Source of the DNA: CAZMZF01 sp964570765
Lineage (GTDB): Bacteria; Zixibacteria; MSB-5A5; RBG-16-43-9
Length of the DNA stretch: 37,342 bases
Reading direction: 5' to 3'
NCBI GenBank assembly: GCA_964570765.1
Contig: CAZMZF010000024.1
Location: forward strand, 1-37,342
The notes under the pieces were generated by a model that saw only the letters and a program-made list of their open reading frames with translations, did no database searches and was not told the origin of the DNA. A program made the position numbers and the translations under genes. Of this stretch, positions 8,005 to 16,177 are shown one piece after another (within the stretch, counting starts at the first letter, position 1; every line of letters begins with the position of its first letter).

Positions 8005-9330
8005 TCACACCCAGATCGTCTCTTCCCTTTTACATCCGGTAGAGATTAAGAATATTTTTGTTTGGGTCTGGTCTTCTATGAATTTTATATAGTCTTTGGT
8101 CTTCTGGGGGAGTTTTTTATAATCTCTAATCCCGGTGGTATCTTTTTCCCAGCCCGGAATGTTTTTATATATTGGTTTGCAGTTTTCCAAAATCCTAAGC
8201 TCTGTAGAGAATTCTTTCAGAATACTCCCTTTATATTTATACCCGACACAAACCCTTATCGGGTCGAGCTGGTCTAAGACATCTAATTTGGTCAATGCGA
8301 TTTTTTTAATCCCGTTTATCATCACCGCATATCTCAAAATCAAAAGGTCTAACCAGCCGCATCTTCTGGGCCTACCCGTTGTGGCGCCGAATTCATTCCC
8401 TTTTTCCTGTATATATTTTCCGGTTTTATCTTTCAATTCAGTTGGAAAAGGCCCATTCCCCACCCTGGTGGTATAGGCTTTGGAAACCCCAATAACTTCA
8501 TCTATATAAACCGGACTAATCCCTAAACCAGTGCAGGCACCTCCGGCGGTGGTATTGGAGGAGGTCACATAAGGATAGGTGCCGAAATCTATATCTAATA
8601 GAGTCCCCTGAGCACCTTCAAAAAGGATATCCTTCTTTTCTTTAATCGCTTCATTCAAAAAACAAGTCGCATCAATCATAAAAGGAGCAATTTTTTTCTT
8701 GAGTTTAAGAAAACTCAAAGAATGTTCTTTCAGAGCAGAAAGCTCTTTTGCAGAAAGTAACTTGAACCAACCTTTCTTTCCCTCAAAATTTTCTTCTATC
8801 TTGGAGCGGAAAAGCTTTTCATCAAAAAGGTCATTTAAACGTATCCCCCTTCGACCAATCTTATCTAAATAAGCAGGACCAATCCCTTTAAGAGTAGTCC
8901 CGATTTTAGAATTACCTCTTCTTTCCTCCTCTAATCTTTCAATCGCCTTATGATAAGGCATAACCAGATGTGCATTTTTGCTCACCAGAATCCGATTATC
9001 TGTCCGCCTTAGGCGGACCCCTTTACATTTTAATTCTTCAATCTCCTGAAAGAAAAGCTCCAGATCAAATGCCACACCATTCCCGATTACACAGACCTTA
9101 TTATTATGTCCGCGTGATCCTCGAATTTGAGTCCTGTGGACAAATTCGGACAATATCCCTGTAGGAATAAGATGCAGAATAAACTTTTTTGAATCGATTA
9201 CCACCGTATGACCGGCATTTGCCCCACCCTGGTATCGGGCAATAACATCCGCCTGTTCAGACAAAAGATCAACTATTTTACCTTTCCCCTCATCCCCCCA
9301 CTGCATCCCCACAACTATCCGCTTAGGCAT
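8005..9330 (-). CDS. purA: Adenylosuccinate synthetase
   Basis: Cytoplasmic enzyme that joins IMP and aspartate at the expense of GTP, the first step from IMP to AMP; 441 aa, slightly long for the family. The N-terminal P-loop-like GMQWGDEGKGK, the GGANAGHT loop, GTTLKGIGPAY, EGAQGTLLDIDFGTYPYVTS and TGRPRRCGW are all present, so it should be active. Two unusual stretches are visible. Residues near SEFVHRTQIRGSRGHNN add roughly 17 aa before KVCVIGNG, and VRLRRTD interrupts the loop before NRILVS. Both are coded by palindromic elements at 9109-9151 and 9002-9018. ATG 9330 has GGGGTG upstream. A relic of its 3' end lies at 6765-6869. Confidence 0.97.
   Translation of the reverse strand: MPKRIVVGMQWGDEGKGKIVDLLSEQADVIARYQGGANAGHTVVIDSKKFILHLIPTGILSEFVHRTQIRGSRGHNNKVCVIGNGVAFDLELFFQEIEELKCKGVRLRRTDNRILVSKNAHLVMPYHKAIERLEEERRGNSKIGTTLKGIGPAYLDKIGRRGIRLNDLFDEKLFRSKIEENFEGKKGWFKLLSAKELSALKEHSLSFLKLKKKIAPFMIDATCFLNEAIKEKKDILFEGAQGTLLDIDFGTYPYVTSSNTTAGGACTGLGISPVYIDEVIGVSKAYTTRVGNGPFPTELKDKTGKYIQEKGNEFGATTGRPRRCGWLDLLILRYAVMINGIKKIALTKLDVLDQLDPIRVCVGYKYKGSILKEFSTELRILENCKPIYKNIPGWEKDTTGIRDYKKLPQKTKDYIKFIEDQTQTKIFLISTGCKREETIWV
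9002..9018. repeat. Palindrome GTCCGCCTTAGGCGGAC inside purA
   Basis: A perfect 8-base-arm palindrome coding VRLRRTD in frame. Close relatives occur at 9549-9567, 11275-11289 (inside tig) and 22375-22391, so it is a dispersed element tolerated inside coding sequence. Confidence 0.7.
9109..9151. repeat. Palindromic element inside purA coding an extra peptide
   Basis: The outer arms GTCCG / CGGAC enclose the inner pair CGAATTTG...TCC / GGA...CAAATTCG. The 43 bases translate on the minus strand into part of FVHRTQIRGSRGH, a stretch absent from PurA proteins I know, where the sequence normally runs directly from the TGIL region to VCVIGNG. Confidence 0.7.
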
Positions 9331-9657
9331 TTTTCACCCCTGTTGTAAATTTTATAAAGAAAATATCGACCTAAAGTTATAGAATTTATGATATTCTATC
9401 GCTCATATCACGTTCCCTCTCCCCTTGTGGGAGAGGGTGAGGGGTCACCCTCCCCTCTACGAGCGGCCGATCCGCCGCCTGGAAGACACGGATTAACGGC
9501 TTACCCCTCCCCTCAAGGGAGGGGGGCTCCCAGGAACTACTGGAGTGTATCCACCTAAGGCGGATAGCTTTACTTTTTTCGATTGAAATACAAGTTAATC
9601 ATTTTTGGTCCCGCCAAGGGCGGGATACTCCAGACTCCCTCCAAAAACTACATTTTT
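9331..9657. repeat. Intergenic region purA-clpP filled with palindromic elements
   Basis: I see no gene here. From left to right it holds an inverted repeat ATAGAAT/ATTCTAT at 9379-9399 in the purA upstream region, a hairpin CCCTCTCCC-CTTGT-GGGAGAGGG at 9415-9437, and a second hairpin CCCCTCCC-CTCAA-GGGAGGGG at 9504-9524. A TATCCACCTAAGGCGGATA palindrome follows at 9549-9567 and CCCGCCAAGGGCGGGA at 9610-9625. The two C-rich hairpins look like one compound element. The last palindrome lies just after the clpP stop and may also end its transcript. Confidence 0.65.
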
Positions 9658-10245
9658 CTACTTGGTCCTTTTCTGGAAGACTTCATCGATCAACCCATAA
9701 GCCTTGGACTCCTCTGGAGACATAAAGAAGTTGCGGTCTGTATCCTTAACTATCTTTTCAACCGGCTGTCCGGTATGCTTGGATAATATCTCGTTTAAGA
9801 TTTCCCTGACAGTCCTCATTTCTTTAGTCTGGATCTCGATATCGGTTACCTGACCCTGAACCCCTCCCCAGGGTTGATGGATCAACATCCTCGAATGGGG
9901 AAGCGCAGATCTTTTCCCTTTTGTCCCGCCAGCCAAAAGTAGCGCAGCGATGCTGGCGGCTAAACCCACACAGGTGGTAGCTACGGCTGGTTTGACGAAC
10001 TGCATAGTATCATAGATCGCCAGACCTGAGGTAACTATCCCGCCCGGTGAATTGATATAGACGTTGATATCCTTTTCCGGGTCTTCTGCATCTAAGAAAA
10101 GTAGCTGGGCTATCACTAAATTAGCGACATTATCATCGATGGGTGAGCCGATGAAGATAATCCGGTCCTTTAAAAGTCGGGAGAAGATATCATAAGCTCT
10201 CTCCCCTCTTCCGGTCTGCTCGATAACGAATGGAACCAGAGTCAT
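9658..10245 (-). CDS. clpP: ATP-dependent Clp protease proteolytic subunit
   Basis: Serine protease subunit of 195 aa, typical length. It assembles into two heptameric rings and degrades proteins fed by a Clp ATPase. Catalytic residues are visible: Ser in GLAASIAALLLAGG, His in RMLIHQPWGG and Asp in VKDTDRNFFMSPEE. The handle and hydrophobic core match the family (DPEKDINVYINSPGG). The Ser region reads GLAAS rather than the commoner GQAAS/GMAAS, a mild change. ATG 10245 follows GGAGAG. It lies 33 bases downstream of tig on the same strand, the usual tig-clpP order, but clpX does not follow. Confidence 0.97.
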   Translation of the reverse strand: MTLVPFVIEQTGRGERAYDIFSRLLKDRIIFIGSPIDDNVANLVIAQLLFLDAEDPEKDINVYINSPGGIVTSGLAIYDTMQFVKPAVATTCVGLAASIAALLLAGGTKGKRSALPHSRMLIHQPWGGVQGQVTDIEIQTKEMRTVREILNEILSKHTGQPVEKIVKDTDRNFFMSPEESKAYGLIDEVFQKRTK

Positions 10246-10278
10246 ATTCTCTCCTTTTAATAATTGACTTATAATCTT

Positions 10279-11738
10279 TTATGGTTTTATGATTTTTTTC
10301 TCTTCTTTTTCCTCTTTGGGTGCTGATATAATCTCCTCTTTAACCTTAGAGCAATTTATGATTAGCTCTATCACCTTATCCTCTAAGATGGAATCCTTTA
10401 TATCCTCAATTTTTTTATTCTGAGCTATAAACTCTTTAGCCTGTTTTAACTCAAGGGAATTGGCTTTCGCAAAATTCTCCACCCATTTATCTATTTCCTC
10501 TTTGGTAACCCCAACCTTCTCTTTTTTAGCTATCTCCTGCCGGATAAACTCCCACCTGATCCGGGCTAAGCCTAACTCCCGATATTGTTCTCTGATTTTC
10601 TCTTCATCCACTTTCTTATATGTTTTCTTAAAATCCTCCCTCACAGAGTCCAGATAAAGATCCAGAAGTGATTCAGGAACCTCAAAGCTATTTTTCTCCA
10701 CTACCTGTTTTATAACCTGATTGGCTAAATCCTTTTCTGCATCCTGCCTTGCCTTTATTTTTAAATCTTCTTTTATCTTATTCTTTAGCTCTTCTAAGCT
10801 TTTATATTCGCCCAGGCTTTTGGCAAAATCATCATTTATCTCTGGAAGGATTTTCTCCTTTACCTCTTTTATCTTTGCTTTGTATTTAATGATTTTACCA
10901 GCCAGGTTTTTCTCAAAATAATCCTGGGGATAGATCGCCTCGATCTCTTTTTCCTCACCTGCTTTTGCATCTGAAAATCCACGGTAAAATTCAGTCAAAA
11001 GATTTTCTTTTTTTAACCAGATGGTTTGATTTTCAGTTTTACTTTTATTTTTAGCTTCTCCTTCTACTATCTCCTCTAAATCCACCACTAAAAAATCCCC
11101 ATCCTTCGCCTCCCTTTCCACTGAATGTAATTCAGCGTTTTTATCCTGAAGATAATTTAAGGTATTCTGAACATGTTCCTCACTTATCTCAATAACCTTT
11201 TTTTTGAGTTGCAATCCCTTATAATCCTTTGGCTCTATTTCCGGTCGAATCTCAATTTGAGCTTTAAACTTCAATCCGCCTGAGGCGGACTGAAACTCTA
11301 TATCCTTCAAAAGAGGCAGGGTTAAAGGGATTAAATTGGTTTGTTTAACTGCCTCCTGATAAGCTTCAGGTAAAAGGTTTTCTAAGACATCCTTGGTAGC
11401 TGCATCTTTGTAACGCTTTTTGATCAGCTCTAAAGGTGCTTTTCCTGGACGAAAACCAGGGACTTTGGCTTTTCTCTGATACTCCAGATATACCGTGTCG
11501 AATTCCCCTTTAACCTTCTCCACCGGTATCTCTATTTCCAAAACTCTTNNNNNNNNNNNNNNNNNNNNNNNNNNNNNNNNNNNNNNNNNNNNNNNNNNNN
11601 NNNNNNNNNNNNNNNNNNNNNNNNNNNNNNNNNNNNNNNNNNNNNNNNCGTGTCGAATTCCCCTTTAACCTTCTCCACCGGTATCTCTATTTCCAAAACT
11701 CTTCTCCAGGCTTTTTCTTTGGTAACATTAACCTTCAA
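10279..11738 (-). CDS. tig: Trigger factor, ribosome-associated chaperone (interrupted by an assembly gap)
   Basis: Peptidyl-prolyl isomerase and chaperone that meets nascent chains at the ribosome exit. The N-terminal ribosome-binding domain carries the signature VPGFRPGKAP. The FKBP-like domain and the long helical C-terminal domain follow. The gene runs across 100 Ns at 11549-11648. The 55 bases on each side of the Ns are identical (11494-11548 and 11649-11703). Removing one copy and the Ns leaves 1305 bases, a clean 434-aa frame starting MKVNVTKEKAWRRVLEIEIP, the normal trigger factor start. The break is therefore artificial. A palindrome at 11275-11289 codes for SASGG in frame. Confidence 0.93.
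11275..11289. repeat. Palindrome TCCGCCTGAGGCGGA inside tig
   Basis: A short perfect inverted repeat in the trigger factor frame, coding part of QSASGGL. It belongs to the same family as the palindrome at 9002-9018 in purA. Confidence 0.6.
11549..11648. other. Scaffold gap of 100 Ns with identical 55-base flanks
   Basis: The bases 11494-11548 and 11649-11703 are the same 55-base word. A second gap in the window has the same property, so the word length probably reflects the assembler's k-mer. The true sequence is most likely continuous with one copy. Confidence 0.92.
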
Positions 11739-11773
11739 ATTTTCCTCCTCTCATACTTCTCTACGTGCCGAAT

Positions 11774-11804
11774 CCGCCCTACAGTTCGTAAGGCTTTTAT
11801 CGAC
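11774..11804 (+). repeat. Short dispersed repeat, family A, copy 2
   Basis: Reads CCCTACAGTTCGTAAGG then CTTTTATCGAC. It is the same element as in the purA relic (minus strand, 6810-6836) and at 25366-25392, here in non-coding sequence between tig and tRNA-Leu. Confidence 0.7.
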
Positions 11805-11831
11805 CTGAGGTGGCTTATCAGCTAACGGAAT

Positions 11832-11917
11832 TGGTGCGAAAGGGGGGAGTTGAACCCCCAAGCCTTGAGGGCACTGGATCCTAAATCCAGCGCGTATGCC
11901 AGTTCCGCCACTTTCGC
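11832..11917 (-). tRNA. tRNA-Leu (anticodon TAG)
   Basis: The minus strand folds as a class II tRNA. Acceptor GCGAAAG pairs with CTTTCGC; the anticodon stem CTGGA/TCCAG holds the loop TTTAGGA with anticodon TAG; there is a long variable arm (TGCCCTCAAGGCT); and the T-arm GGGGG-TTCAACT-CCCCC is present. The gene continues with A-CCA (11835-11832), so the CCA end is encoded. It lies about 90 bases upstream of tig. Confidence 0.96.
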
Positions 11918-12338
11918 TTTAAGACCCTTTCAATAAACGAAACTAATTAATCAAATTTTTGAGGGAAAGCAAGGAAAAACCTTTTTTTGCTTAAAAATTC
12001 TTTTGGAGTCCGTAGGGGCACGGCATGCCGTGCCTCTACACCTTGAGCGACTTTGAAAGTGCTGCACTACAAATCTTCCCATCTCTTTTTTCCGTGAAAC
12101 GGAAACTAAGTCTAGCATAACCATCGTAGGTAAGGAAAGGGAAAAGGGCGAGGTCCAAAAATCTACCGGGGTTTCAGAGAAACCTGGGTTTATGGATTAA
12201 CTGAATTTTTTAAAAATTCACACATTTTTAATTGACAACCACTTTTCAAAAACCTAACTTATCAGTCAAGCAACAGGGAATGTTTTTAATTGTAAACTAA
12301 CTACTGTTAACCATTAACCAAAAAACCGGAGGTTTTTC
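11918..12338. other. Intergenic region with a palindromic element and a candidate promoter
   Basis: No gene is seen before the small protein at 12339. A strong hairpin lies at 12012-12039 (GTAGGGGCACGGCATG, then CCGTGCCTCTAC), a member of the GTAGGGG...CCTAC family. A possible promoter is TTGACA (12232-12237), 17 bases, TAACTT (12255-12260), with only a fair -10. A ribosome binding site GGAGG stands 8 bases before the ATG at 12339. Confidence 0.5.
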
Positions 12339-12524
12339 ATGAAGACCCTGGCTAACCTTTTAATGGCACTGGCTGCTATTGCTTTCATCTTAGCCATAAT
12401 TTTCAGGCTGGCAGATTTAATGCCCTTGGGAGCATCCTCCCAGAGTGCTTTCAGGTTTGCAGTCGGCTGTCTGCTTTTCGCCTTGAATTTTATATTGATA
12501 GAGATAAGGGATAAGAAGGCTTAA
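12339..12524 (+). CDS. Small two-helix membrane protein, function unknown
   Basis: A 61-aa hydrophobic protein with a clear CCGGAGG ribosome binding site. Two membrane segments are visible: residues 5-25 (ANLLMALAAIAFILAIIFRL) and residues 38-56 (FRFAVGCLLFALNFILIEI), joined by a short polar loop and ending in a charged IRDKKA tail. I do not recognise a named family. It stands alone on the plus strand and ends 25 bases before the end of the convergent archaemetzincin gene. The good start site and coherent hydrophobic pattern make it a real gene rather than chance. Confidence 0.7.
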   Translation: MKTLANLLMALAAIAFILAIIFRLADLMPLGASSQSAFRFAVGCLLFALNFILIEIRDKKA

Positions 12525-12549
12525 ATAATCTAAGGTCTTGAGCTGGCTT

Positions 12550-13095
12550 TTATTTCTGTAATAATTGTTCTTTTTTCTTCTCCAGAATAGAGAAGCAGCT
12601 ATTGCAGAAATCTTTGGATTTGAAGTCGATCTCCTCTGCATAGGTGGAAGTGTACATCACACACCTGGGATTTGGACAATGTATCAACGAAAAAGTATGG
12701 CCTAATTCGTGAATAGCTTCTTTTTCCAATCGCTCTTTTAACTTTTCGGGATTTTTTGGTAATCCATATAATTCATCTCTCAACCTGAAACTGGAAACCA
12801 CCGCAGCCTTCCCTTCTAACTGAGCTTCACCAAAAACATAAGTCAAAACTGGAACAAAAAGATCAAGGTTGGTCACCCCTATAATTTTACAGGATTCTTC
12901 AGTAACTTCTTTTAAAAGCTGGGATAAAATCCAGGTGGAGTTGTATTGATTCTGAATGGGATCTTTTCCTTTTTCCAGAGAAAGGGAATGGTTTAATATA
13001 ACTACCGAAATCTTAAAAGTATCCTCCAGGGTATTACAAAGAGTATTAAAGAGATTTTTATCCGGAAAGCCCAGCGGTAAAACGTATATACGCAC
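12550..13095 (-). CDS. Archaemetzincin-type zinc metalloprotease
   Basis: A 181-aa protein with the archaemetzincin signature: HELGH (His129, Glu130, His133), third zinc ligand His139, then C140-x4-C145, Met147 of the Met-turn, and the pair C164-x2-C167 that binds a second zinc. The N-terminal strand pattern (MRIYVLPLG, GVTNLDLFVPVLTYVFGEAQ, AAVVSSFRL) fits the family, known from archaea, some bacteria and vertebrates. Its natural substrate is not known. The gene starts 2 bases after the degenerate NtrC-like regulator ends, so the two are likely co-transcribed. Function in this operon is not clear from sequence. Confidence 0.93.
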   Translation of the reverse strand: MRIYVLPLGFPDKNLFNTLCNTLEDTFKISVVILNHSLSLEKGKDPIQNQYNSTWILSQLLKEVTEESCKIIGVTNLDLFVPVLTYVFGEAQLEGKAAVVSSFRLRDELYGLPKNPEKLKERLEKEAIHELGHTFSLIHCPNPRCVMYTSTYAEEIDFKSKDFCNSCFSILEKKKEQLLQK

Positions 13096-13097
13096 TT

Positions 13098-14450
13098 TTA
13101 CTTCCGTAATCCATATTTTTCAATTTTACTCTCAAGTATGGCTCTGTCGATCTTTAAAACTTCAGCTGATTTATCTAAGTCCCATCCCATCTGCTCAAGC
13201 ACTTGTAAAAGGTGATTTTTTTCTGCAGCTTCCAGGCTCAAATCCTCAGAAGAGATTATGGGAGTATCAGGAATGGGAAGGTCAGCTAAGGAGATGAACG
13301 GACCCTTACTTACCACCACCGCTCTTTCAATGGCATTTTTGAGTTCTCGCACATTCCCGGGCCAATCATATTTTTCTAAAAAGGTCAGAGCTTCAGGTGA
13401 GAAACCCTCTATCGGTTTATTCATAGCTTTCACCAGGTTATTAAGAAAATAATTAGCTAAAAGTATTAGGTCTTTCCCTCTTTCTCTTAAGGAAGGGATG
13501 GAAATAGTAAAGACATTTAGTTGATAATATAAATCTTCCCTGAAGATACCTTCTTTGACCAAAAGATCTAAATTTTGACTGGTGGCGGAGATCAGTCGGA
13601 AATCAACTTTAATAACCTCCTGACCACCAACCCGATTAAACTGCTTAGTTTCTATAGCTGTATTGAGGACCGTTTGGGCTTTAGGTGAAAGGTTGGTAAC
13701 CTCATTCAGAAAAAGTGTACCGCCATCTGCCATCTCAAGCTTTCCTTTACGTTGGTACAAAGCTCCAGCAATAGCTCCTTTCTCATGTCCAAAAAGCTCA
13801 CTCTCTAAAAGATCTTCACTCAGCCCTCCACAACTAAGATTGACGAAAGGGAAAAAGCGCCTGGAGCTTTTGGCATGAATTGTCCGGGCTAAAAGCTCTT
13901 TTCCAGTTCCACCCTCCCCTCGAATAAAAACAGAGGTGTCAGCAGGAGCTACTGCCTTCATCAATTCAAAAACCTTTAGCATCCCCGGACTTTCACCTAT
14001 AACCTGATCTGTTATGTAAAGTTCTTGAATCGTTTCTTTGAGCTGAATATTCTCTGATAAAACCAGTCTTTGCTGGACAACTTTTTCAATCAGGTGAGAA
14101 AGATAATCTGGATCAACTGGTTTGGTCACATAATCATAGGCGCCCTCTTTAAGAGATTTAACTGCGGTATCTATAGAGGCATAACCGGTTAATATAATAA
14201 TGACTATATTAGGATCTATCCCTTTGATCCTCTGCTGTAGCTCCATACCGTCAATCCCCGGCATCTTAATATCCAGAAAAGCAATGTCCCAGTGTTTCTC
14301 CTGAAGCTTCTTCAAAGCCTCATTTGCATCCGCAGCTGACTCTGCCAGATATCCATCCGATTTAAACCACTTGGTCAAAGAATCTCTCACGCTGAACTCA
14401 TCATCCACTACCAAAATACTTACCGATTTATCTTTTTCTTTTAGATTCAT
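13098..14450 (-). CDS. NtrC-like response regulator with degenerate AAA+ domain
   Basis: A 450-aa protein with an intact receiver domain (phosphorylatable Asp60, Thr88, Lys110), an AAA+ domain and a Fis-like C-terminal helix-turn-helix. The AAA+ core departs from active sigma-54 activators at several key points. GAFTGA, which touches sigma-54, reads GAIAGA (225-230). The Walker B Asp is Asn249 (LFLNE). The Arg finger in FREDLYYR is Gln310. Walker A is GEGGTGK (178-184) instead of GESGTGK. WPGNVREL is intact. It therefore probably does not activate sigma-54 by the usual mechanism and may act as a phosphorylation-controlled DNA-binding or partner protein. ATG 14450 follows GAGGT. Confidence 0.9.
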   Translation of the reverse strand: MNLKEKDKSVSILVVDDEFSVRDSLTKWFKSDGYLAESAADANEALKKLQEKHWDIAFLDIKMPGIDGMELQQRIKGIDPNIVIIILTGYASIDTAVKSLKEGAYDYVTKPVDPDYLSHLIEKVVQQRLVLSENIQLKETIQELYITDQVIGESPGMLKVFELMKAVAPADTSVFIRGEGGTGKELLARTIHAKSSRRFFPFVNLSCGGLSEDLLESELFGHEKGAIAGALYQRKGKLEMADGGTLFLNEVTNLSPKAQTVLNTAIETKQFNRVGGQEVIKVDFRLISATSQNLDLLVKEGIFREDLYYQLNVFTISIPSLRERGKDLILLANYFLNNLVKAMNKPIEGFSPEALTFLEKYDWPGNVRELKNAIERAVVVSKGPFISLADLPIPDTPIISSEDLSLEAAEKNHLLQVLEQMGWDLDKSAEVLKIDRAILESKIEKYGLRK

Positions 14451-14956
14451 ATTTAAACCTCGAGTTAAATATTTTGTGGAGATCTAAAGACCTCCTCTAT
14501 ATAGCCAACATGCATAGTAGAAGGCTTTAGCCTTACCTTTAATAGAACATCCTCGCCCAGGATAATATGAGTCTGAATTTTTAATAATCATCTCTGAAGA
14601 AAATATTTACAAGACAAAGGCTACCCTCCTCACTTGGTTTAAGCGAGAAGGATTTCACTTTAATCTTTGAATATAATATAGGGCTTTTTTAAATAAAAAA
14701 AAGCTTTTTACTTTTCCACAGTCTCTGAAAAACTTAAATCTGCTTTAGACTAAGAACAGCCGGGGTGTAAAGCTTCAGCTTTACCTTTCCATAGGCAGAT
14801 TGAAAATCCGATAAACAGGTCTATAGAACAAGAGAAGTCATCTTAGCAAACCTAAAGGTTTACAATCTAGGATTTACACTCCAAAATCCCTACAAAAATT
14901 TACTTTTTCAGAACTCACTGTATGTTTTTTGTATAACCCTTCTATTCGCTCAGGAT
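14451..14956. other. Non-coding stretch upstream of the degenerate regulator
   Basis: No gene is supported in these 506 bases. Two small hairpins are visible: GTAGAAGGCTTTAGCCTTAC (about 14517-14536) and GTAAAGCTTCAGCTTTAC (14767-14784). They resemble each other and look like worn palindromic elements. I found no sigma-54 type GG-N10-GC promoter on the minus strand here. Confidence 0.4.
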
Positions 14957-16147
14957 TTACTTGGGCATTGTATCAACATTTAAAACCTCCTCAGCCAGTT
15001 CAGGCGATTCTGATTCAGACTCTTCTTCTGGATGCTCGAAAATTGGCAAATAGCGAGTCGCCAGAGAGAAGACGAAAAATCCAGTAGCGACGATAGTTAA
15101 GGTTATGGAGATTTCCATCCAGGAGGGGAAATAATGCACGCCAGAAGAAGCCTCCATCCCGGTGACTGCAACATTAAGCCGATTCAATAAAAATCCTGTA
15201 ATAGTACAGATGGCAACATAATATAAACCTCGCTCGGAGAGCCTGATCTTTTTAATGGACAGCATTATAACCGGAACAATCACCCCCACCAATGCCTCAA
15301 GCCAGAAAAGATAAGTTTCAGGACGATTCAGGAAAATTACGCTCCAGACACCCCTTCCTGAGAAATCCTGGATTTTCAGAATTGCATATACCACTAAAGT
15401 GACTAACATAACTCTACCTATATCTGCCAGAAGATCCATTTTCAAGCGATGTCCAAAGGCTCTATAGCTTAAATGTGACTCAAAGATCACCATAGCACAC
15501 CCAACTGCAAATGCTGATAGAAAGAACAAAAACGGTATTATAGAAGAATACCAGAAAGGATATAATTTCTCCGGCATTATCAAATAAAGAGAGCCCAAGG
15601 AAGACTGGTGCAGGGTAGAAAGGATGACCCCAGCAATTACTAGAGGTATGATCAAACTATGAATCCATTTTTTAGGCTTATCCCAGCCCAACCACTCGAA
15701 GACTATAGGGCTAAACTCTAAGGCTAAAACTGTGGTATAGAGCATTACGCACCAGCCAACTTCGAATAAGACCGAATGAGGGTTCCAGTAGATTATCATA
15801 TGCCAGATCCTCCAGGGTTGTCCTAAGTCGAACAAAAGGGCAAAGATCACCATGATATACCCCAAAAAAGCGGTCAGGATGGTAGGTCTCAATATCGGAT
15901 AAAATCTTTTTAAATGAAATATATAAACAATAGTTGCCAGGGTGAATCCTCCAGCAGCTAAACCTACTCCACACAGGAGATCAAAGCCGATCCATAACCC
16001 CCAGGGAAACCTATCGCTTAAATTGGTAGATGCCCCCAGCCCTTTGGAAAAACGAATAATCGTAGCTATAATACCCAGGATCCAGATTATAACTAAAACC
16101 CCTTTCCAGAAAGTAAGTTTAAATGGTGAGTTTATTTTTGTCTCCAT
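14957..16147 (-). CDS. NrfD/HybB-type integral membrane subunit of an oxidoreductase
   Basis: A 396-aa protein with about ten membrane helices. It matches the NrfD/PsrC/HybB family, which binds menaquinone and passes electrons between the quinone pool and an iron-sulfur partner. Family features include FPWGLWIGFDLLCGVGLAAGG near residue 50, the DLGQPWRIWHMIIYWNP segment near residue 110, and a second-half NRLNVAVTGM followed by the motif YFPSWMEI. The last is characteristic of HybB-like members. A charged Glu/Ser-rich tail ends the protein. The gene lies 30 bases after the ferredoxin subunit, its expected partner. No catalytic molybdopterin or hydrogenase subunit lies nearby. Confidence 0.93.
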   Translation of the reverse strand: METKINSPFKLTFWKGVLVIIWILGIIATIIRFSKGLGASTNLSDRFPWGLWIGFDLLCGVGLAAGGFTLATIVYIFHLKRFYPILRPTILTAFLGYIMVIFALLFDLGQPWRIWHMIIYWNPHSVLFEVGWCVMLYTTVLALEFSPIVFEWLGWDKPKKWIHSLIIPLVIAGVILSTLHQSSLGSLYLIMPEKLYPFWYSSIIPFLFFLSAFAVGCAMVIFESHLSYRAFGHRLKMDLLADIGRVMLVTLVVYAILKIQDFSGRGVWSVIFLNRPETYLFWLEALVGVIVPVIMLSIKKIRLSERGLYYVAICTITGFLLNRLNVAVTGMEASSGVHYFPSWMEISITLTIVATGFFVFSLATRYLPIFEHPEEESESESPELAEEVLNVDTMPK

Positions 16148-16177
16148 TTTTTTCTTTCCTTTAATTTAATTTTAAGA

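Noticed and set aside
9415..9625. Possible CRISPR array, because of the closely spaced repeats
   Set aside because: The units are unlike each other, each is self-complementary, spacing is irregular and no cas gene is near. They are dispersed palindromic elements.
11494..11703. A real tandem duplication inside tig
   Set aside because: The repeated word is exactly 55 bases at both gaps in the window, and merging the copies restores the frame. Assembly overlap is the simpler reading.
14451..14956. A second sigma-54 promoter upstream of the degenerate regulator
   Set aside because: No GG-N10-GC pair with flanking consensus bases is present on the minus strand.
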